Positions 22,645-34,715 of a stretch of DNA of 64,000 bases are shown here, one piece after another. The notes under the pieces are model-generated. The model saw nothing but the letters and a program-made list of their open reading frames with translations, was not told where the DNA came from and made no database searches. Source of the DNA: Ctenosaura bakeri (Eukaryota; Chordata; Lepidosauria; Squamata; Iguanidae); NCBI GenBank assembly GCA_948474755.1, contig CAOLHI010000927.1, forward strand, positions 682,001 through 746,000. The letters run 5' to 3'. The translations under genes were made by a program, and so were the position numbers. Each line of letters starts with the position of its first letter. Within the stretch, counting starts at the first letter, position 1.

Positions 22645-22700
22645 TTGCACAAATCTATAGCTGGAGCTCCACAGTGATGTGAAATAACCTGGTGACCAAG
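22645..22700 (+). other. KCNG1: KCNG1 5' untranslated segment of the first coding exon
   Basis: A long pyrimidine tract followed by TTTGCAG ends at 22644, a strong splice acceptor 56 bases before the KCNG1 ATG. The leader after it contains an ATG immediately followed by TGA at 22677-22682, a one-codon upstream reading frame. That the leader is spliced to an upstream non-coding exon is inferred; mammalian KCNG1 is organised this way. Confidence 0.7.
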
Positions 22701-23459
22701 ATGACTCTTTTACCAGGAGAAAATTCAGACTATGACTACAGCGCCTTGAGCTGTGCTTCAGATGCTTCTTTCAACCACCCTTTCTTTGCTGAAACAGAAG
22801 CTCTCAAAGGTGTTTTTTACCAAAGAGCCAAACTCATTCACCCTGGGAAAGACCTCTATGAATGCATTCACCCAGAAGACCGGAAGCATCATATCATCAT
22901 CAATGTGGGAGGCTTTAAATATTTGCTCCCATGGACCACTCTTGATGAATTCCCCATGACCCGATTGGGACAGCTGAAATTTTGCAACAACTTTGATGAC
23001 ATCCTCAATATTTGCGACGATTATGATGTCACTTGTAATGAGTTCTTTTTCGACCGGAATCCAGGGGCATTTAGGACCATCTTGACTTTCCTGCGGGCAG
23101 GGAAGCTTCGGCTCTTGAGAGAGATGTGCGCACTTTCATTTCAAGAGGAGCTGCTTTACTGGGGCATTGAGGAAGACAACCTGGAGTGGTGTTGCAAGAG
23201 AAGGTATCTGCAGAAGATGGAAGAATTTGCTGAACTTAATGAGACAGAGGATGAGTTCATTGATAGTGAAAACCAGTGTGATGCTGTGGTGGAAACCAAA
23301 GCTGGCCTTTGCATGAAAAAGCTACGAGACATGGTAGAGAGGCCGCAATCTGGGATTCCTGGGAAAGTGTTTGCTTGTTTATCAGTGCTTTTTGTGACTA
23401 TCACTGCAGTCAACCTGTCTATCAGCACCATGCCTGGTTTAAGAGAGGAAGAGGACAAA
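22701..23459 (+). CDS. KCNG1: KCNG1 coding exon 1: Kv6.1 N-terminus, T1 domain and S1
   Basis: This exon encodes residues 1-253 of Kv6.1, a silent alpha subunit that by family knowledge assembles with Kv2 subunits at the plasma membrane and changes their gating. The protein begins MTLLPGENSDYDYSALSC, the characteristic KCNG1 start. The T1 (BTB-like) tetramerisation domain covers about residues 64-170 and includes NVGG, DRNPGAF and LTFLRAGKLRLLREMCALSFQEE, ending with the CC pair at 164-165. An acidic, variable linker follows, then S1 at about 222-242 (KVFACLSVLFVTITAVNLS). The ATG at 22701 has an A at -3. A GTG three codons upstream is in frame but is not a credible start. The exon ends after EEEDK at a phase-0 donor, GTAAGT at 23460; reading on gives only VSWC and a stop. 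No frameshift or internal stop is seen. Confidence 0.96.
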
Positions 23460-26400
23460 GTAAGTTGGTGTTGAGAGGGGGCAATATAACACTGTACAGC
23501 AGGGCTATGCCTAGCATGTTCCCTGTGGGGAATCAGCTTCTTCCATTTGGAGTGGAAGCATTTTAAAATGGGGAAGATAGTTGATTTGATGATAAAGCAC
23601 TAGCAATTTTCAGGCCATCAGTGTGCCACAAAAGACTAATGTAAATATATGATGCATGCAAGATTTTTAAAATTGTGCCAGCTGTTGTCCTTGTGAATTC
23701 ATTTGTTAAGACTCTTCTGTAGTCGTAACTGAATAAATAGAGCTTCATCTGATTTCCATTAGAACATGCTTTCCTATCCTGGGAGCCTTCCAGGTTTGTG
23801 TGGCTAGCAAGCTCCATCAGACAGTGTGTCCAGTGATGGGAGCTGTAGTCCAGTACATCTGCAGGGACACTGGCCTGGGGAAAGTTGCATAATAGTACTT
23901 TCAAGCTATATATATAAAGGGAAACTTTCTACACTTCAGTTTTTGATTTCCCACTGAGTTCAAGGGGCTGCAGCTGAGCCCACTTCCCTTCTACCCTCTC
24001 TCACCCTACATGAAAGGGGCAATTTTGACTAGTTTTGTAGAGTATTACCTTTGGCTACTCAGATGTATTGATATAAACGGTGTGTATCTTGTTGAATGGA
24101 ACCCGAATCTCTCCAAAGAGGGAATGGAAGTGAAAACTTCTTCTCCTTTCTCCCCAGGGTTGTAAAATTCCAGAAATCTTGAAGCCATTGTGGTAGGGGA
24201 GGGGGATTCAAAAACAATTTCAAAATACCAATATTAACTTCACTTTACAGATTGAAAGTGATATTGACCTTTAGGAATGTAAAATTCATTATATATAAAA
24301 CTTTGGCATAAAATTATCATATTTAATATAATCAAAGTGCATTTTATTCAGAATATAGTTACAAACTGAGCTTACTTTTTATTATTATTTTTATATATTA
24401 TTTTTATTTTTTGCTATAAAGAGCGATAAGAGGTCCTGAACTGTAAGGAATATCTAAACTACAAGGAACCCCTTTGGTTTTATGTCTTTGAGGAACAGAC
24501 CAGAAAAAGGGCAACAAAAACAGAAGAGAACATCAGCACCAGTAAAAAAGAGAAAATTATTTTGTTTCCACTAGTTTTTCATAGTGTCAAGGAGACAACG
24601 CACTCACAACGCACAGGATGAACCAAGAAGAGAAAATCAAGACTAGGACTTATAGTGACCTCAAACTGTATATGGTGTTACATAAAAGTCTTCCTCTTAT
24701 ATAAGTTGTAGAAATGATTCTGGGACAGTAAATTTATGAACTATTTGTCTTAAATATTTTATTTATCATTCAAAAAGAAAATATTCTGTAATCCATTTCT
24801 TTTCATTTTTTATGTAGGGGAAAGCATTTGGGGGAGATAGAGAAAAATGTGTTCTTTTCTGAATTTTTCCTTTTTTTTTCTGGGTCTCTATATTTCTGTT
24901 TCTCTCCCACTACACCCCCACATAACTAAAGGACTGAGGACAAGGAGCCCATGGCAGCAAATGTTATTTGTGACTAAGGCTGCATGCCAATATATCCACA
25001 AAGATTACAGCCAGAATGTATAGAAATGTTTCGAAATACATGCTATTTGTAAGTTGTTCACCACCTCGATCCATATGGAGAGGCGGGATACAAATAAACA
25101 AATAAATAAATAAATAAAAAGAATCCTCTTGGTTAGTCCCACCTAAAATTAATTGTTGAAAGATAGCTCAATACACAGGAAAATACACTTGATTCAATAG
25201 GGCTACTCTATTAAAAGCTAACAATAAGATTTAGGTCTAAGCATAGGTTATTTGTTATTGCTGGGTAAGTTCTGCTTCCCATTACCCTCTATTCTACCTT
25301 CACTCCTGAAAAAACACATGTACAATCCAAAGACTGAACACTGATTTCGTTCCCATACTTCAGTTCTTCATCCATGGTTCAGATGGACTGTTTGTTTTAA
25401 TGTCTTACATTTTCTTTGCACAGTCTAATTTGCATTTTAAAAAATGCTTCAAAAAGTGTGATGTGGGAGAGAGATTTGATTGACAGAAGGACCAGCAAGC
25501 ATTTCTTCACAGCTTTGGCTGCACGCTGGATAAACGATTTTTTCTAGTAGTTGAACTGGAGAGAATATTGTTTTGCACCCAAAAGGAAGAGATATGTTTC
25601 CAGAAAAGAATCCCCCCCCCAACTCTATACCTAAACCCTACTGCAGTCTTTCCCAATTTGGTGCAATCCAAGTGGATATAATTATCATCAACACCAGCTA
25701 GCATGGGCAGTGTTCGGGGATTTGGGGAGTTGTCCAAAATATCTGGAGAACCTGTCCTACTGAAAGCAATGGGACAGGATATACACAGAATCTGCACTCC
25801 ATGATTATTAACAGTTCAATACCTGTTTAACTGTTTTCGCTCTGTCTAATGGAATACTGGGATATATAGCTTAGTGAAATGTTTAGAATCCTTTGTAAAA
25901 TATCTCTAGAAATGTAGTTCAGGAGAGTAGAACTTTAGGTCCCAGGATTCCATAGGATGGAGCCATGACATTCAATGTGGTATGAAACTGCTGTAACTCT
26001 GGAGTGCAGATATAGTTACAATCAACTTGAGTCCCATAGATTTAATAATATGAAGAACTGCTCCCCTCTTGATGTACCAAACAACATGGCTGCTTAATTC
26101 CTATGCTAAACAAGTAAAATATTATTGAATTGCCCAGATTATGAAACACTTCTGTCTAGGCTTCTGTTAGTCTGGATCCATTCACTTCTGACTATGTATA
26201 TCCTTTATCCCAGTTAGGTATAAGTGGTATTTTTTTCAGGTCCTGGCCTGTTGCTTTTGCAGTTCTTTTGAAGGAACTCTCCTCTTTTGTGTTCTGCCAG
26301 TGGCTATTAGCTACACTGCTAAAGGACTGGGAAATGTCTGCGCTCCAGATGATGTTGAACTGCAGCTCTCATTGGTCCTGCAAGCAGTAAGGAATGATGG

Positions 26401-26706
26401 AAGTTGCAGTCCCACATTTGGAGAGCAATGTATTCCCTTTCTATGTACGAAAGTGAACCTCCCTGGTCTGAAGGAGCCTTTTTCTGAAAACTCAATCTGG
26501 GGATAGGAATAATCAATCACTTTCACATCCATCCTGACTTCTGAGCTTCTTGAGGCCATCTGGCCATTGCTGGAAATGGAAATGCTGAACCAGATAGCCC
26601 TTGTACTGACCCAGCTGGCAATTTTTATGTTCTCAGTGGAATTTTGCTGTGATTTTTGCCAAACTAACTTCGTGAGCTCATGCAGTATCCTTCTCTCTTA
26701 CTCCAG
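23460..26706 (+). other. KCNG1: KCNG1 intron between the two coding exons
   Basis: The 3,247-bp phase-0 intron has a GTAAGT donor and a CTTACTCCAG acceptor. It falls in the S1-S2 extracellular linker. Inside it are degraded foldback repeats (23795-23890, 25660-25760, 25797-26015, 26320-26435) and a short CCCGCCTCTCC-type repeat tail with a TAAA run (25050-25120). The remainder, including 23900-25050, shows no gene or recognisable element. Confidence 0.9.
25797..26015. mobile_element. Palindromic MITE, family C, decayed
   Basis: GTTTAACTGTTTTCGCTCTG, CTAATGGAATACTGGGATAT and the complementary-arm GTCCCAGGATTCCATAGGAT, followed by CATGACATTCAATGTGG, match the family C layout of 15362 and 51059 with many changes. 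Confidence 0.6.
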
Positions 26707-27477
26707 GGTGAATGTTCTCAGATGTGCTACAACATTTTCATAGTGGAATCGGTCTGCGTAGGATGGTTTTCTTTGGAATTCATTTTGAGGTTCATCCAGG
26801 CACCCAGCAAATTTGTGTTTCTGAGGAACCCATTAACCCTGATTGATCTAGTTGCCATCCTGCCCTATTACATCACTCTGTTACTAGACAGTGCTTCAGT
26901 GGGCAGTAATAAAAAGCCAAGCTCTGGAAACATCTACCTAGACAAGGTAGGCTTGGTGCTTCGCATACTCCGTGCCTTGAGGATTCTCTACGTCATGCGG
27001 CTTGCCAGGCACTCGCTAGGCCTTCAGACCTTGGGGCTTACTGCTCGGAGGTGCACTCGCGAGTTTGGGCTCTTGCTGCTGTTTCTTTGTGTAGCCATTG
27101 CACTGTTTGCACCCCTCTTATATGTGATTGAAAATGAGATGGCTGGCTCTCAGGAGTTCACCAGCATCCCTGCTTCCTATTGGTGGGCTGTCATCACTAT
27201 GACAACAGTGGGCTATGGTGATATGGTACCCAGAAGCATCCCAGGCCAGGTGGTGGCACTGAGCAGCATCCTGAGTGGTATCCTTCTCATGGCCTTCCCT
27301 GTCACATCCATCTTCCACACGTTTTCCCGTTCATACATTGAGCTGAAGCAGGAGCAAGAAAGAATTATGTACCGGAGAGCACAGTTCTTAATGAAAACCA
27401 AGTCACAGTTAAGTAACGCCTCACAAGGGAGCGACATATTTCCGAGTATCTCTTCAGAGACCAGAGAACATGAGTGA
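26707..27477 (+). CDS. KCNG1: KCNG1 coding exon 2: Kv6.1 S2-S6, pore and C-terminus
   Basis: This exon encodes residues 254-509. It starts at the acceptor CTCTTACTCCAG (AG ends at 26706) with GECSQMC and ends at TGA 27475-27477. S2 is about 260-282, S3 about 296-314, and S4 about 332-355 with the repeated arginines of LVLRILRALRILYVMRLARH. S5 is about 371-394. The pore holds TMTTVGYGD (417-425), the potassium filter. S6 is about 434-458 and contains AFPVTSIFHTF: the second proline of the PXP hinge of conducting Kv channels is replaced, a mark of silent Kv5/6/8/9 subunits. The short C-terminus (about 460-509) begins SYIELKQEQERIMYRRAQF. The total of 509 residues is close to the roughly 513 of human KCNG1. 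The reading frame is intact and every core motif is present, so the gene looks functional. Confidence 0.97.
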   Translation, partial: GECSQMCYNIFIVESVCVGWFSLEFILRFIQAPSKFVFLRNPLTLIDLVAILPYYITLLLDSASVGSNKKPSSGNIYLDKVGLVLRILRALRILYVMRLARHSLGLQTLGLTARRCTREFGLLLLFLCVAIALFAPLLYVIENEMAGSQEFTSIPASYWWAVITMTTVGYGDMVPRSIPGQVVALSSILSGILLMAFPVTSIFHTFSRSYIELKQEQERIMYRRAQFLMKTKSQLSNASQGSDIFPSISSETREHE

Positions 27478-28045
27478 AAAGTTTCCGTGTCTGCCTGTTG
27501 CTGAGCAAATAGTAACAGATTTCATCTTGGCATTCGCTCCTGGAGGCATTTGGGAGATGCATTGTACAAATGACTTGCAAAGGGCTTTTAGCCATTATGC
27601 CAGCTGGGGGATTATTTATCATGATGCATATTAGCATTATTATTAGAGATGGGGGAATCAGATCCTTGCTTTCCAATAGACTGTGCAGTCTAGATGCAAG
27701 CTCATGTAATGAGATTTTGAAAAACAAAACAAGCATTGTTAACCAAAAGGAGGAGAATTGTCTAAAATTACGTACTGGGCACAATCATCTGTTGCCATGT
27801 GTAACATAAAGAGGCAAGCCATTTTCCAAGAAAACAACTGTGAATGTCAACATTTTGATCATTCGTTTCCTTGACCTTTTGTTGCTTATTTATATCAATA
27901 CTTGTGAATTATACCATGCCAGAGAGCCGCATTAATCCTTGTGTGTGTAACTCCATTGTTTGTACTGGTGTTAACCATGTGCAGAGGAGTGCATTGTTTT
28001 TATTTTATTGTTAACTGTTTCTGTAGAATAAAGAAGCTTACTTGT
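27478..28045 (+). other. KCNG1: KCNG1 proximal 3' untranslated region
   Basis: The sequence from the stop codon to just past the first AATAAA contains no repeat I recognise and no reading frame of note. The T-rich stretch before the signal and the GT/T-rich sequence near it fit an mRNA 3' end. The cleavage point is approximate. Confidence 0.65.
28027..28032 (+). terminator. Polyadenylation signal AATAAA, KCNG1 proximal
   Basis: A canonical AATAAA lies 550 bases after the KCNG1 stop, preceded by a T-rich tract (TTTTTATTTTATTG). It is the first canonical signal after the stop codon. Confidence 0.6.
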
Positions 28046-28600
28046 CCATCCATCTCCAAACTGCTGACATAAGATTCAAAGACAGAGAATTCCAAGAAGC
28101 ATTAGCATGAACTTAAAAGTGTTATTTTTGGGGACTATGACACCCAGATTCCAATGGCCATGATGTTGGAGGCTTTCATAGTTTCCAAAAATAACTTTTA
28201 CAAACTCAGACTTGGGTTATTTTCTGGGCCTGATTAAGCAATAGTAACATTTCTTCTCTTTTGAGCCATAATAACATAATTGCCTGATTCTCAGGCAGTC
28301 TTTTAATTGAGCACCTGTTTGCTCACCATTGGTGAGCAGCATTTCTTTCTGGGTTATAACCCCAGTGCCACTGCATGTGATTTCCTGTGAGATAATTTGT
28401 TCTGAAAAAGGAATTGAGACTTAACTGTGTTCTGTGGAAGTCTCACATATCCATCTCTATCATCCTAAACATAGGAGATCACAGCTTCCTCTAGGGTTGG
28501 TTAGAACTAGTATGGAAAGAATATTCAAAAAATATTTTTTAAAAAATGATTGAAAATAAGTTTTTCTAGTGTTAAGAAACCTTGACAAGAAGACTTCTGG
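28045..28600. other. Immediate KCNG1 3' flank, no element recognised
   Basis: The interval is unique-looking DNA. It could be part of a longer 3' UTR if the distal signal at 31508 is used. Confidence 0.4.
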
Positions 28601-28870
28601 ACTGATGAGAATCTTCCCACTTTAGGAATTGTTCTGCACAAAATTTGCACATGGTTGTATAGTGCATAAAATAGAATTTTTATGAGTAGAAAAAGCATTT
28701 TATGATCAGGAAATAATATTTCTGCATTGAAATGTTATTTTTCTATGCAGAAAATGTTGATTTCTGTGCAGGCAGTGCAGTTTTCTATACAAAACAACCA
28801 TGTGCAGATTTTGCACAGAGTAAGTTCTGAATTATGAGTAGCCTTCGAAAACTTCATTGCTTTTGAAGAA
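28600..28870. repeat. Unclassified foldback repeat rich in TTCTGTGCAGAAAAT
   Basis: The flanking arms are complementary: GCACAAAATTTGCACATGGTTG on the left, CAACCATGTGCAGATTTTGC on the right. In between, short TTTCTATGCAGAAAATG-like units repeat. A relative is at 56600-56900, sharing GATTTTGCACAGAGTAAGT. Confidence 0.6.
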
Positions 28871-31800
28871 TTTCTCACAACAAAAATAAAATTTCTGAAA
28901 TTACTTGTTGTTACAGTCAAGAAGAAACTTAGTGAAGAATTATGTCCCTAGTAGGAACTAGGCCATAAACCTTCATAGTTATCATCTAGGTTCTCACATA
29001 TATTGTCTTTTGGGTGTTTACATGAAAGCACAACGTACTCTGTCTCCTAGATACTGACTGCTAGATTGACCTGGAATGGCTGTCCTTCTGTTCTCTGTCC
29101 TCGAAAATTAACAGCAAAAAGGTACCTAACTGCAAATCAAACAGAATATGCACTGAAATATCACACCATGCCAATCATTGCCTCATGCTTGTTTCCTTCT
29201 GCATCAAATAGAAGGAAATAAAGTTCATATGATGAGCTTAATTGCCAGAATTATTAGTGTGATAGTTGGTAATAACTCATGGGCATCTGGCTCCTTGAAA
29301 GGAGCAAAAATTATCAAAACAAGGGGCCAAAAACATAACGAAGATGTTAATATACCAGATGAGTCATCGGAAACACAGTAAGCCTCCCATGAGGAAAATT
29401 GAAAAGGTGTAAAAGTATTTTATTAATTATCTCATCCTTCCCTAGTACGGTAAGCTCTATCACAGTCAATCAGAGTGCTTGCTGAACAGTGAAAAGCAAC
29501 CCCAAGCCTGCCTGTACCCCTGTTCATTCAGGTCTGATTCACTTTAATACCAACTGGGCTTGTTTTTCTATAAATCTATGCATGAAATGAAGCACATGCT
29601 TGCTAAACTTTGGTAAATGTGCTTGCCCAAGCTGTGGATATATCTCCAGTGATAAAATTCACATGGTTGTATCAAACGCCTCTTTGTTGTTCAGGTTCGC
29701 AGTAAACTACTCATAGTCAAGTAGCATAGCTCATATACTGTATGCAGGTGCTGTCAATCTAGGGAAAGAACAAAGATTGTTTGGACTGAGAAACAAGATG
29801 CACAAACCATTTTGCAATTGTGTAGTTAATCCTCCGGTACCAAGAGCATTGGTCTACAATGAGTGGACCAGTTCTCTTGGCATACCAATCATCTTATAAA
29901 CTATGTTCCAATCTTGGAGGTCCTTGGAAACACACTAAAACTTTCACAATAAGAAGATCAACTCTGGCAGATTACGATCTATATTGAATTTTGTCTTGCA
30001 TTTCTGCAAGATGCTAGTGTTATGCTAATCCCTTTTTAGAGGTTGCGCAAAGATAGTATCCCATATAGTTTATTATACGGACAGTTACTCATAGCAGTCC
30101 CTTAACTGTTGTGCAATCAATCAGTTTCACAACCTTTTGTGAGAGTTAATGCACAACTGGTTGTCCAACTAGTCTCACAACCTCTTGCACAGTTTGTTTG
30201 CACAGGACAGCACAACTGCACTAGCAGGTTAGTGTTAAGTTGTATTTGGGCCAAGATTCCCTGTGACAAGTTGGTCCTCTGATGTACAGTTACAGTGATG
30301 TGCTTGTACAGGGTTGATAAGTATGCCCAACAGATACACTCATTGGAATATGCCCCAGTATACTTTCCAACATAGGAATTCCTTGGTAGACAGGGAGGCA
30401 CTGTTCAATTAATGAGATTCTCCCTGAAAGAAAGATTTTCAAAAACCACAGGTCTGTGATCCACTAGATCTCTTCCAGCCATTTGTAATGGCAATAGTCT
30501 TTGGTACAATGTCAGGGCACAGTTTATTAACATTCCAGACCAAAATATGAAGTCTTCAGTAATTTCTGTTAGACATATCTGTTGATTTGCATCTGTTTAT
30601 TGGTTAATAAGGATGTACAGTGGGGTTAGCTTTCAGGGTCTTTAATTCATGTTGATACACCCTTGCAAGATGGAATGGAGCACATCAAAATTTGAGGCGT
30701 GATGGACCAGATATTAAAATAATAGAAAAGAATGTATAATGCTGATTTCTTATTGTGGATATTAACTTGATGAGTGGTTGCTTACCTGAACGTGCAAAAT
30801 AACTTTAGCTCATAGTATTGCCATGCAGAGTTATTTGGGAATAAGTCTCATTCAACACAATGGGCTTTAGTTCTAAATATATATGCAGAGGGTGGCTCAT
30901 TCTGAAACAGATAAAGTTGGCCTGTGTTGATTTGTTTCTTGGTAACAAAATTGCTTGTGAGCTACAAAAATGTCTTCTGAATCATTGTAAGAAATTGTTT
31001 TCCCCCATTTCAAAATATCAAAAAGAATATGTTTTTTGTGCCGACAGTGAAGTTCCCAAGTATCTTAGTATTTGCCTTGAATCCCCATTCTGTATCCCAT
31101 TTCCAACTGCTGAAAACAGATCTGAAAAGAGATCAACTGTTTCTAGAGTATAATTGCATTTTTATTTTCAAAGTCAATTTCATTAAAATTACAGAAATGT
31201 TGGGAAGGGGAATCTTTAACTGTATGTTCCCACGTCTGAGCTTTTTTACGCCCCCTCCATGTAAATTTAAACAGCAGCTGAAAAGCCTTTATGAAAACAT
31301 GATGTTCTTTTATTAAGTACAATACAATAGTGAAATTAACACTGATGAAAAGTGACAAGTGTGAAATGGAGATATACCTTGTAAAATTTTATGAAGTGAC
31401 TTTTTTAATGTCAGTTCAGTGGCAATTCAGAGACAGCTGTCTTGTGTATATTTGCAACAGCGTGCATAATTTCAATACAAACAGTAGCAACCATGTTCAT
31501 TTTGGTTAATAAAAAGGATGGATTTACTTTTTATTTTTATTTGTGACTTGATGTTTGTGTCCTGCTATTTCTGAGGATAGTGTACCTAATGCTCCAAGAC
31601 TGGAACCATCCTGGCCCAGTCTTGACCAAGCTTATGTAGTGGTAATTTCTGCTTGTTTACTGAAATCCAGAGAATACTGAAAGGCTAAGCAACATAGCAA
31701 CAGCATCCTAAGGGTGTGAGAACATGGATCTTTCTTAGACACTGTCTAAAAAGACACTGTCACTTTTCAGGACTGAGCCCAGCAACTGAGGTGGACATTT

Positions 31801-32545
31801 GTAGATGGGATGGGTTTTAGGGCTTTTGGAAAATACCCATCCAAGTAGTTGATAGCAGACTGGGAAGACATTATTCTTGGGAGGGTGGCTGTCATCCTCC
31901 TGCAAGCTTTGAGGGACTCACCATTGGAGTGACTTGATTCTTTTTTTTTTAGAGCAGCATTTCCAACAGTGGACTCCACTCTTTATAATACAGCTGCCAT
32001 TTTGTTTTCTGTACAAGACCCCTACTGATAGCATTGTTCCATGATGCTATGGGGAAAAACCACTGTCTGTGGCAAAAGCTGAAGCTATTACCATCGTTCT
32101 CAACATTAATTGAACAGGTGGAGGCCACTACCACTGGTGAGACCTCTGCAGCTGTTGACCCCACCCCATCCCACTGAAAAAAGTTCAAAATTTTCAATTC
32201 AGCATTATTTGAGGTACAGCAAAGATTTCTGAATTTCTTTTGCTTTTAACAGTAGCAGCAGTTAAAAAAGCTTTCTCACTCCCTTTTAATTAGGACCCAT
32301 TGATGAATTCTCAAGTGGAACCAAAAATGGATCTTTGTGTTGAAAGAGCTGCTATCTCAGTAAAAACAAGCATATGCTCAAGTGATTCCCTGGTTCTTAA
32401 CTGTAAATGTAGATCTTTTCCCTTGAGCTACTATTTTGTACCAGCCTTCATGTGGTGGACCTCATCATTCCATTTCTCTTTTAGAGACCTGTCAAGCCTG
32501 GTTTCTACCAGCCCAGTATTAAGAGCATGTAGCAATTGGTTCAAG
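28870..32545. other. Repeat-poor non-coding interval
   Basis: No SINE, CR1 or MITE is visible from about 28870 to 32545, apart from weak palindromic tracts near 30115-30200 (CACAACC...GTTGTGC-like). The absence of insertions is unusual for this window. All reading frames are short with no domain. Confidence 0.5.
31508..31513 (+). terminator. Possible distal polyadenylation signal AATAAA
   Basis: The motif GGTTAATAAAAAGG is followed by a T-rich stretch and TTGTGACTTGATG, a plausible cleavage and GU-rich context. Apart from a foldback repeat at 28600-28870, the 3.5 kb back to the first signal is nearly free of transposons, unlike most of this window. That would fit a long 3' UTR isoform, but no transcript evidence is available here. 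Confidence 0.3.
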
Positions 32546-32564
32546 TGATGAGGTAATGGGGAAA

Positions 32565-32790
32565 ATGGTGTTTATACTGGGCCTTGCGGTTTGGTTCCAA
32601 GACCTTCCATGTATACCAAAATTCATGGATGCTCAAGTCCCATTATGTACAATAGTGCATTAAAATGGCATTCCTTATATAAAACAGCAAAATCAAAGTT
32701 TACTTTTGGGGATTTTAAAAAATATTTTCAAGCCATGGTTCGTTGAATCCATCAATACAGAATCTGTGGATATGGAGGACCACCTGTATA
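32565..32790. mobile_element. Tigger-like (pogo/Tc1-mariner) MITE, decayed
   Basis: GTTTGGTTCCAAGACCTTCC, TGGATGCTCAAGTCCCATTA and the closing CTGTGGATATGGAGGACCAC resemble the Tigger-type layout: a TIR starting CAG(G/T)TGGTCCTCC... and subterminal 'TGGATTCAAC' repeats. A TA follows the right TIR. There is no transposase. Confidence 0.6.
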
Positions 32791-32794
32791 TTCT

Positions 32795-34430
32795 GTAAAA
32801 TGATTTGCTGTGCTACCTGGAATTTCAAAGAGGGTAAATTCTGCTGTACATCCAATATCATTAGTTCCCTTTCCATCCTCAGGAGGCTGTGGTAATCACT
32901 TGTAATTCTTCAGTGTAGTAATACAGGTAGAGCTTTCCTAGATCTCATAGTCAATGGGAAGATTGCAGGGAAGAAGGAGGACACATGCTCTCTGCAAACC
33001 AAATATCTTTTGAATTCATGCCTCACCAAGGGTCATATTTGTCACATCATTAGAATGGGACTTCTGCGTTAACATCAATACCTGCTTCTGAAGCAAATTC
33101 TTCTTTTTTGTAGACGATCCCTTTTCCATTCTTTTTGTCTAAGGCTGAGCAAGGGTGGTGGTACATCATGCTGTCAGATGACTGATGTTTGAAGAGTTGT
33201 CCAGTCAGAGTCCAGCTTGGAGATGAACCACAAGAAGACAAAAATGTGGCCTTGAATTTGTCCTGGACAGCAGATAGGAGCATACTGATCACCAGCCACA
33301 GTTGGACAACAGACTAAAAAGGTAGGCACACAGGTCACCTGGTCTTTCCATTATGGTGAGATGTTTGAATTGCCATTTAAATTGCAGGAATTATTCAAAT
33401 TTCAGATTTATATGTATAAATTAGTATATGGAAGCTGGCGTCCTTTATCTTCCTCTTTTGGGTGATGTGTTTTCTGTTTTAAGGGGATTCTGAACTAGCT
33501 ACTGTAGGTTCTTGAGGAGAAGGAAAACTGGAGACAACAGAAGAAATAGAAAGTGATTGCATCTGAATGCTCATACACATATGCACAAACCTCCAAGATC
33601 AGAGCAAAACTTGAAAATATTTTCCAAGCTTTAGTTCAGAGACATTCTGCTTCTGAGAACCAGCTGTTGAGGAATAACAGTAGGAAAGGCCTGTTACTTT
33701 CAAAGCCCACCTTCTGAACTTCTAAAGGTTTCCAGGTAGGTCTCATTGGAAGCTGTAGGTGGAGCTGGGCCTACTATTAGGCAGAGTAGGGCAGACATTC
33801 CAGGAGGTAAATTCTGGAAGTGCTGAAAGAGATGCAGATTGAGCTATTTATATTTATAGTTATATTATATTATATTTATATACTACATTTTTATCAATGG
33901 GGAATGAAAAAGGGGCTTCTTGATTTTCTTGTTGATGAGCCAAAATAAACAGGCTCATTTTCAGCAAAGATGGGGAAAATTCCTAACCTCTAGCTAACCT
34001 GCAGAAGTACTATATGAATTTTAGTCCAAACAAAGCAACTTCTGTCTCTGGCTCTGTGTACTATACGCATTGACTTGGGTGAGAGGAATGTGGCATTTAC
34101 TACTGTGTCTTGGGCTGGTCCTAACTGTAGGCTACGCTAAATAGATGGGGTCTGATCCAGCAAGCTGTAAAACATTTCTCCTAGAAACAATTACAGTGAT
34201 TCAAGATGTCTCTGAAGTAAGCTGTCACAATGCAATTGATCTTCATTTAATTCTCTGCCTGTGCTAAGTGAATTACTTGCTGGATCAGCAACATGTACAT
34301 TGAAACAGGGATGGGCAACTGCATTCACCCCAGGCAAGAGTGTTCTGCTTTTGGGATCCTTCAGGGACTGCACAAACTCCTCCAAACTGTAGTGGGAAAA
34401 CCCCCTAAAAGACGTGGCCAGAAGTTCACA
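32795..34430. other. Non-coding interval
   Basis: Nothing is recognised apart from an AT-rich TATATTATATTATA tract at 33840-33895. Confidence 0.5.
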
Positions 34431-34544
34431 TCTGATTTTTAAAAATTAGTATTATTTGATGTTTGAACAGCTGAAATTGAAAAGCTGAATTGCCTCTGCA
34501 GGATGCTTCCAGGACAGGAAATTTACCCTTGTGGGGATCAGGAA

Positions 34545-34715
34545 AAAAAAGCACTTTGGGAAATCTGGAGGAATCAAGGACCACAAAAAAAGCCTTTGGA
34601 GGCCACATATTATTTGGGGGTCAGAAAAACAGTAGGTTGGGAAGTCTGGAGGAATCAAGGGTCACAAAAAGAGCCTTTGGGGGCCACATACAGCCCTAGG
34701 GCATGCTTTGCCCAT
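34545..34715. repeat. Tandemly duplicated segment, 81-bp period
   Basis: CTGGAGGAATCAAGG begins at 34565 and again at 34646, followed each time by CACAAAAA(A/G)AGCCTTTGG(A/G)GGCCACATA. The block ends with CAGCCCTAGGGCATGCTTTGCCCATCC, which resembles a dispersed repeat also seen at 53270-53310. Confidence 0.75.

Noticed and set aside
22692..22700. GTG as an upstream KCNG1 start (adding MTK)
   Set aside because: The protein start MTLLPG fits the KCNG1 family exactly, and the ATG at 22701 has a suitable context.
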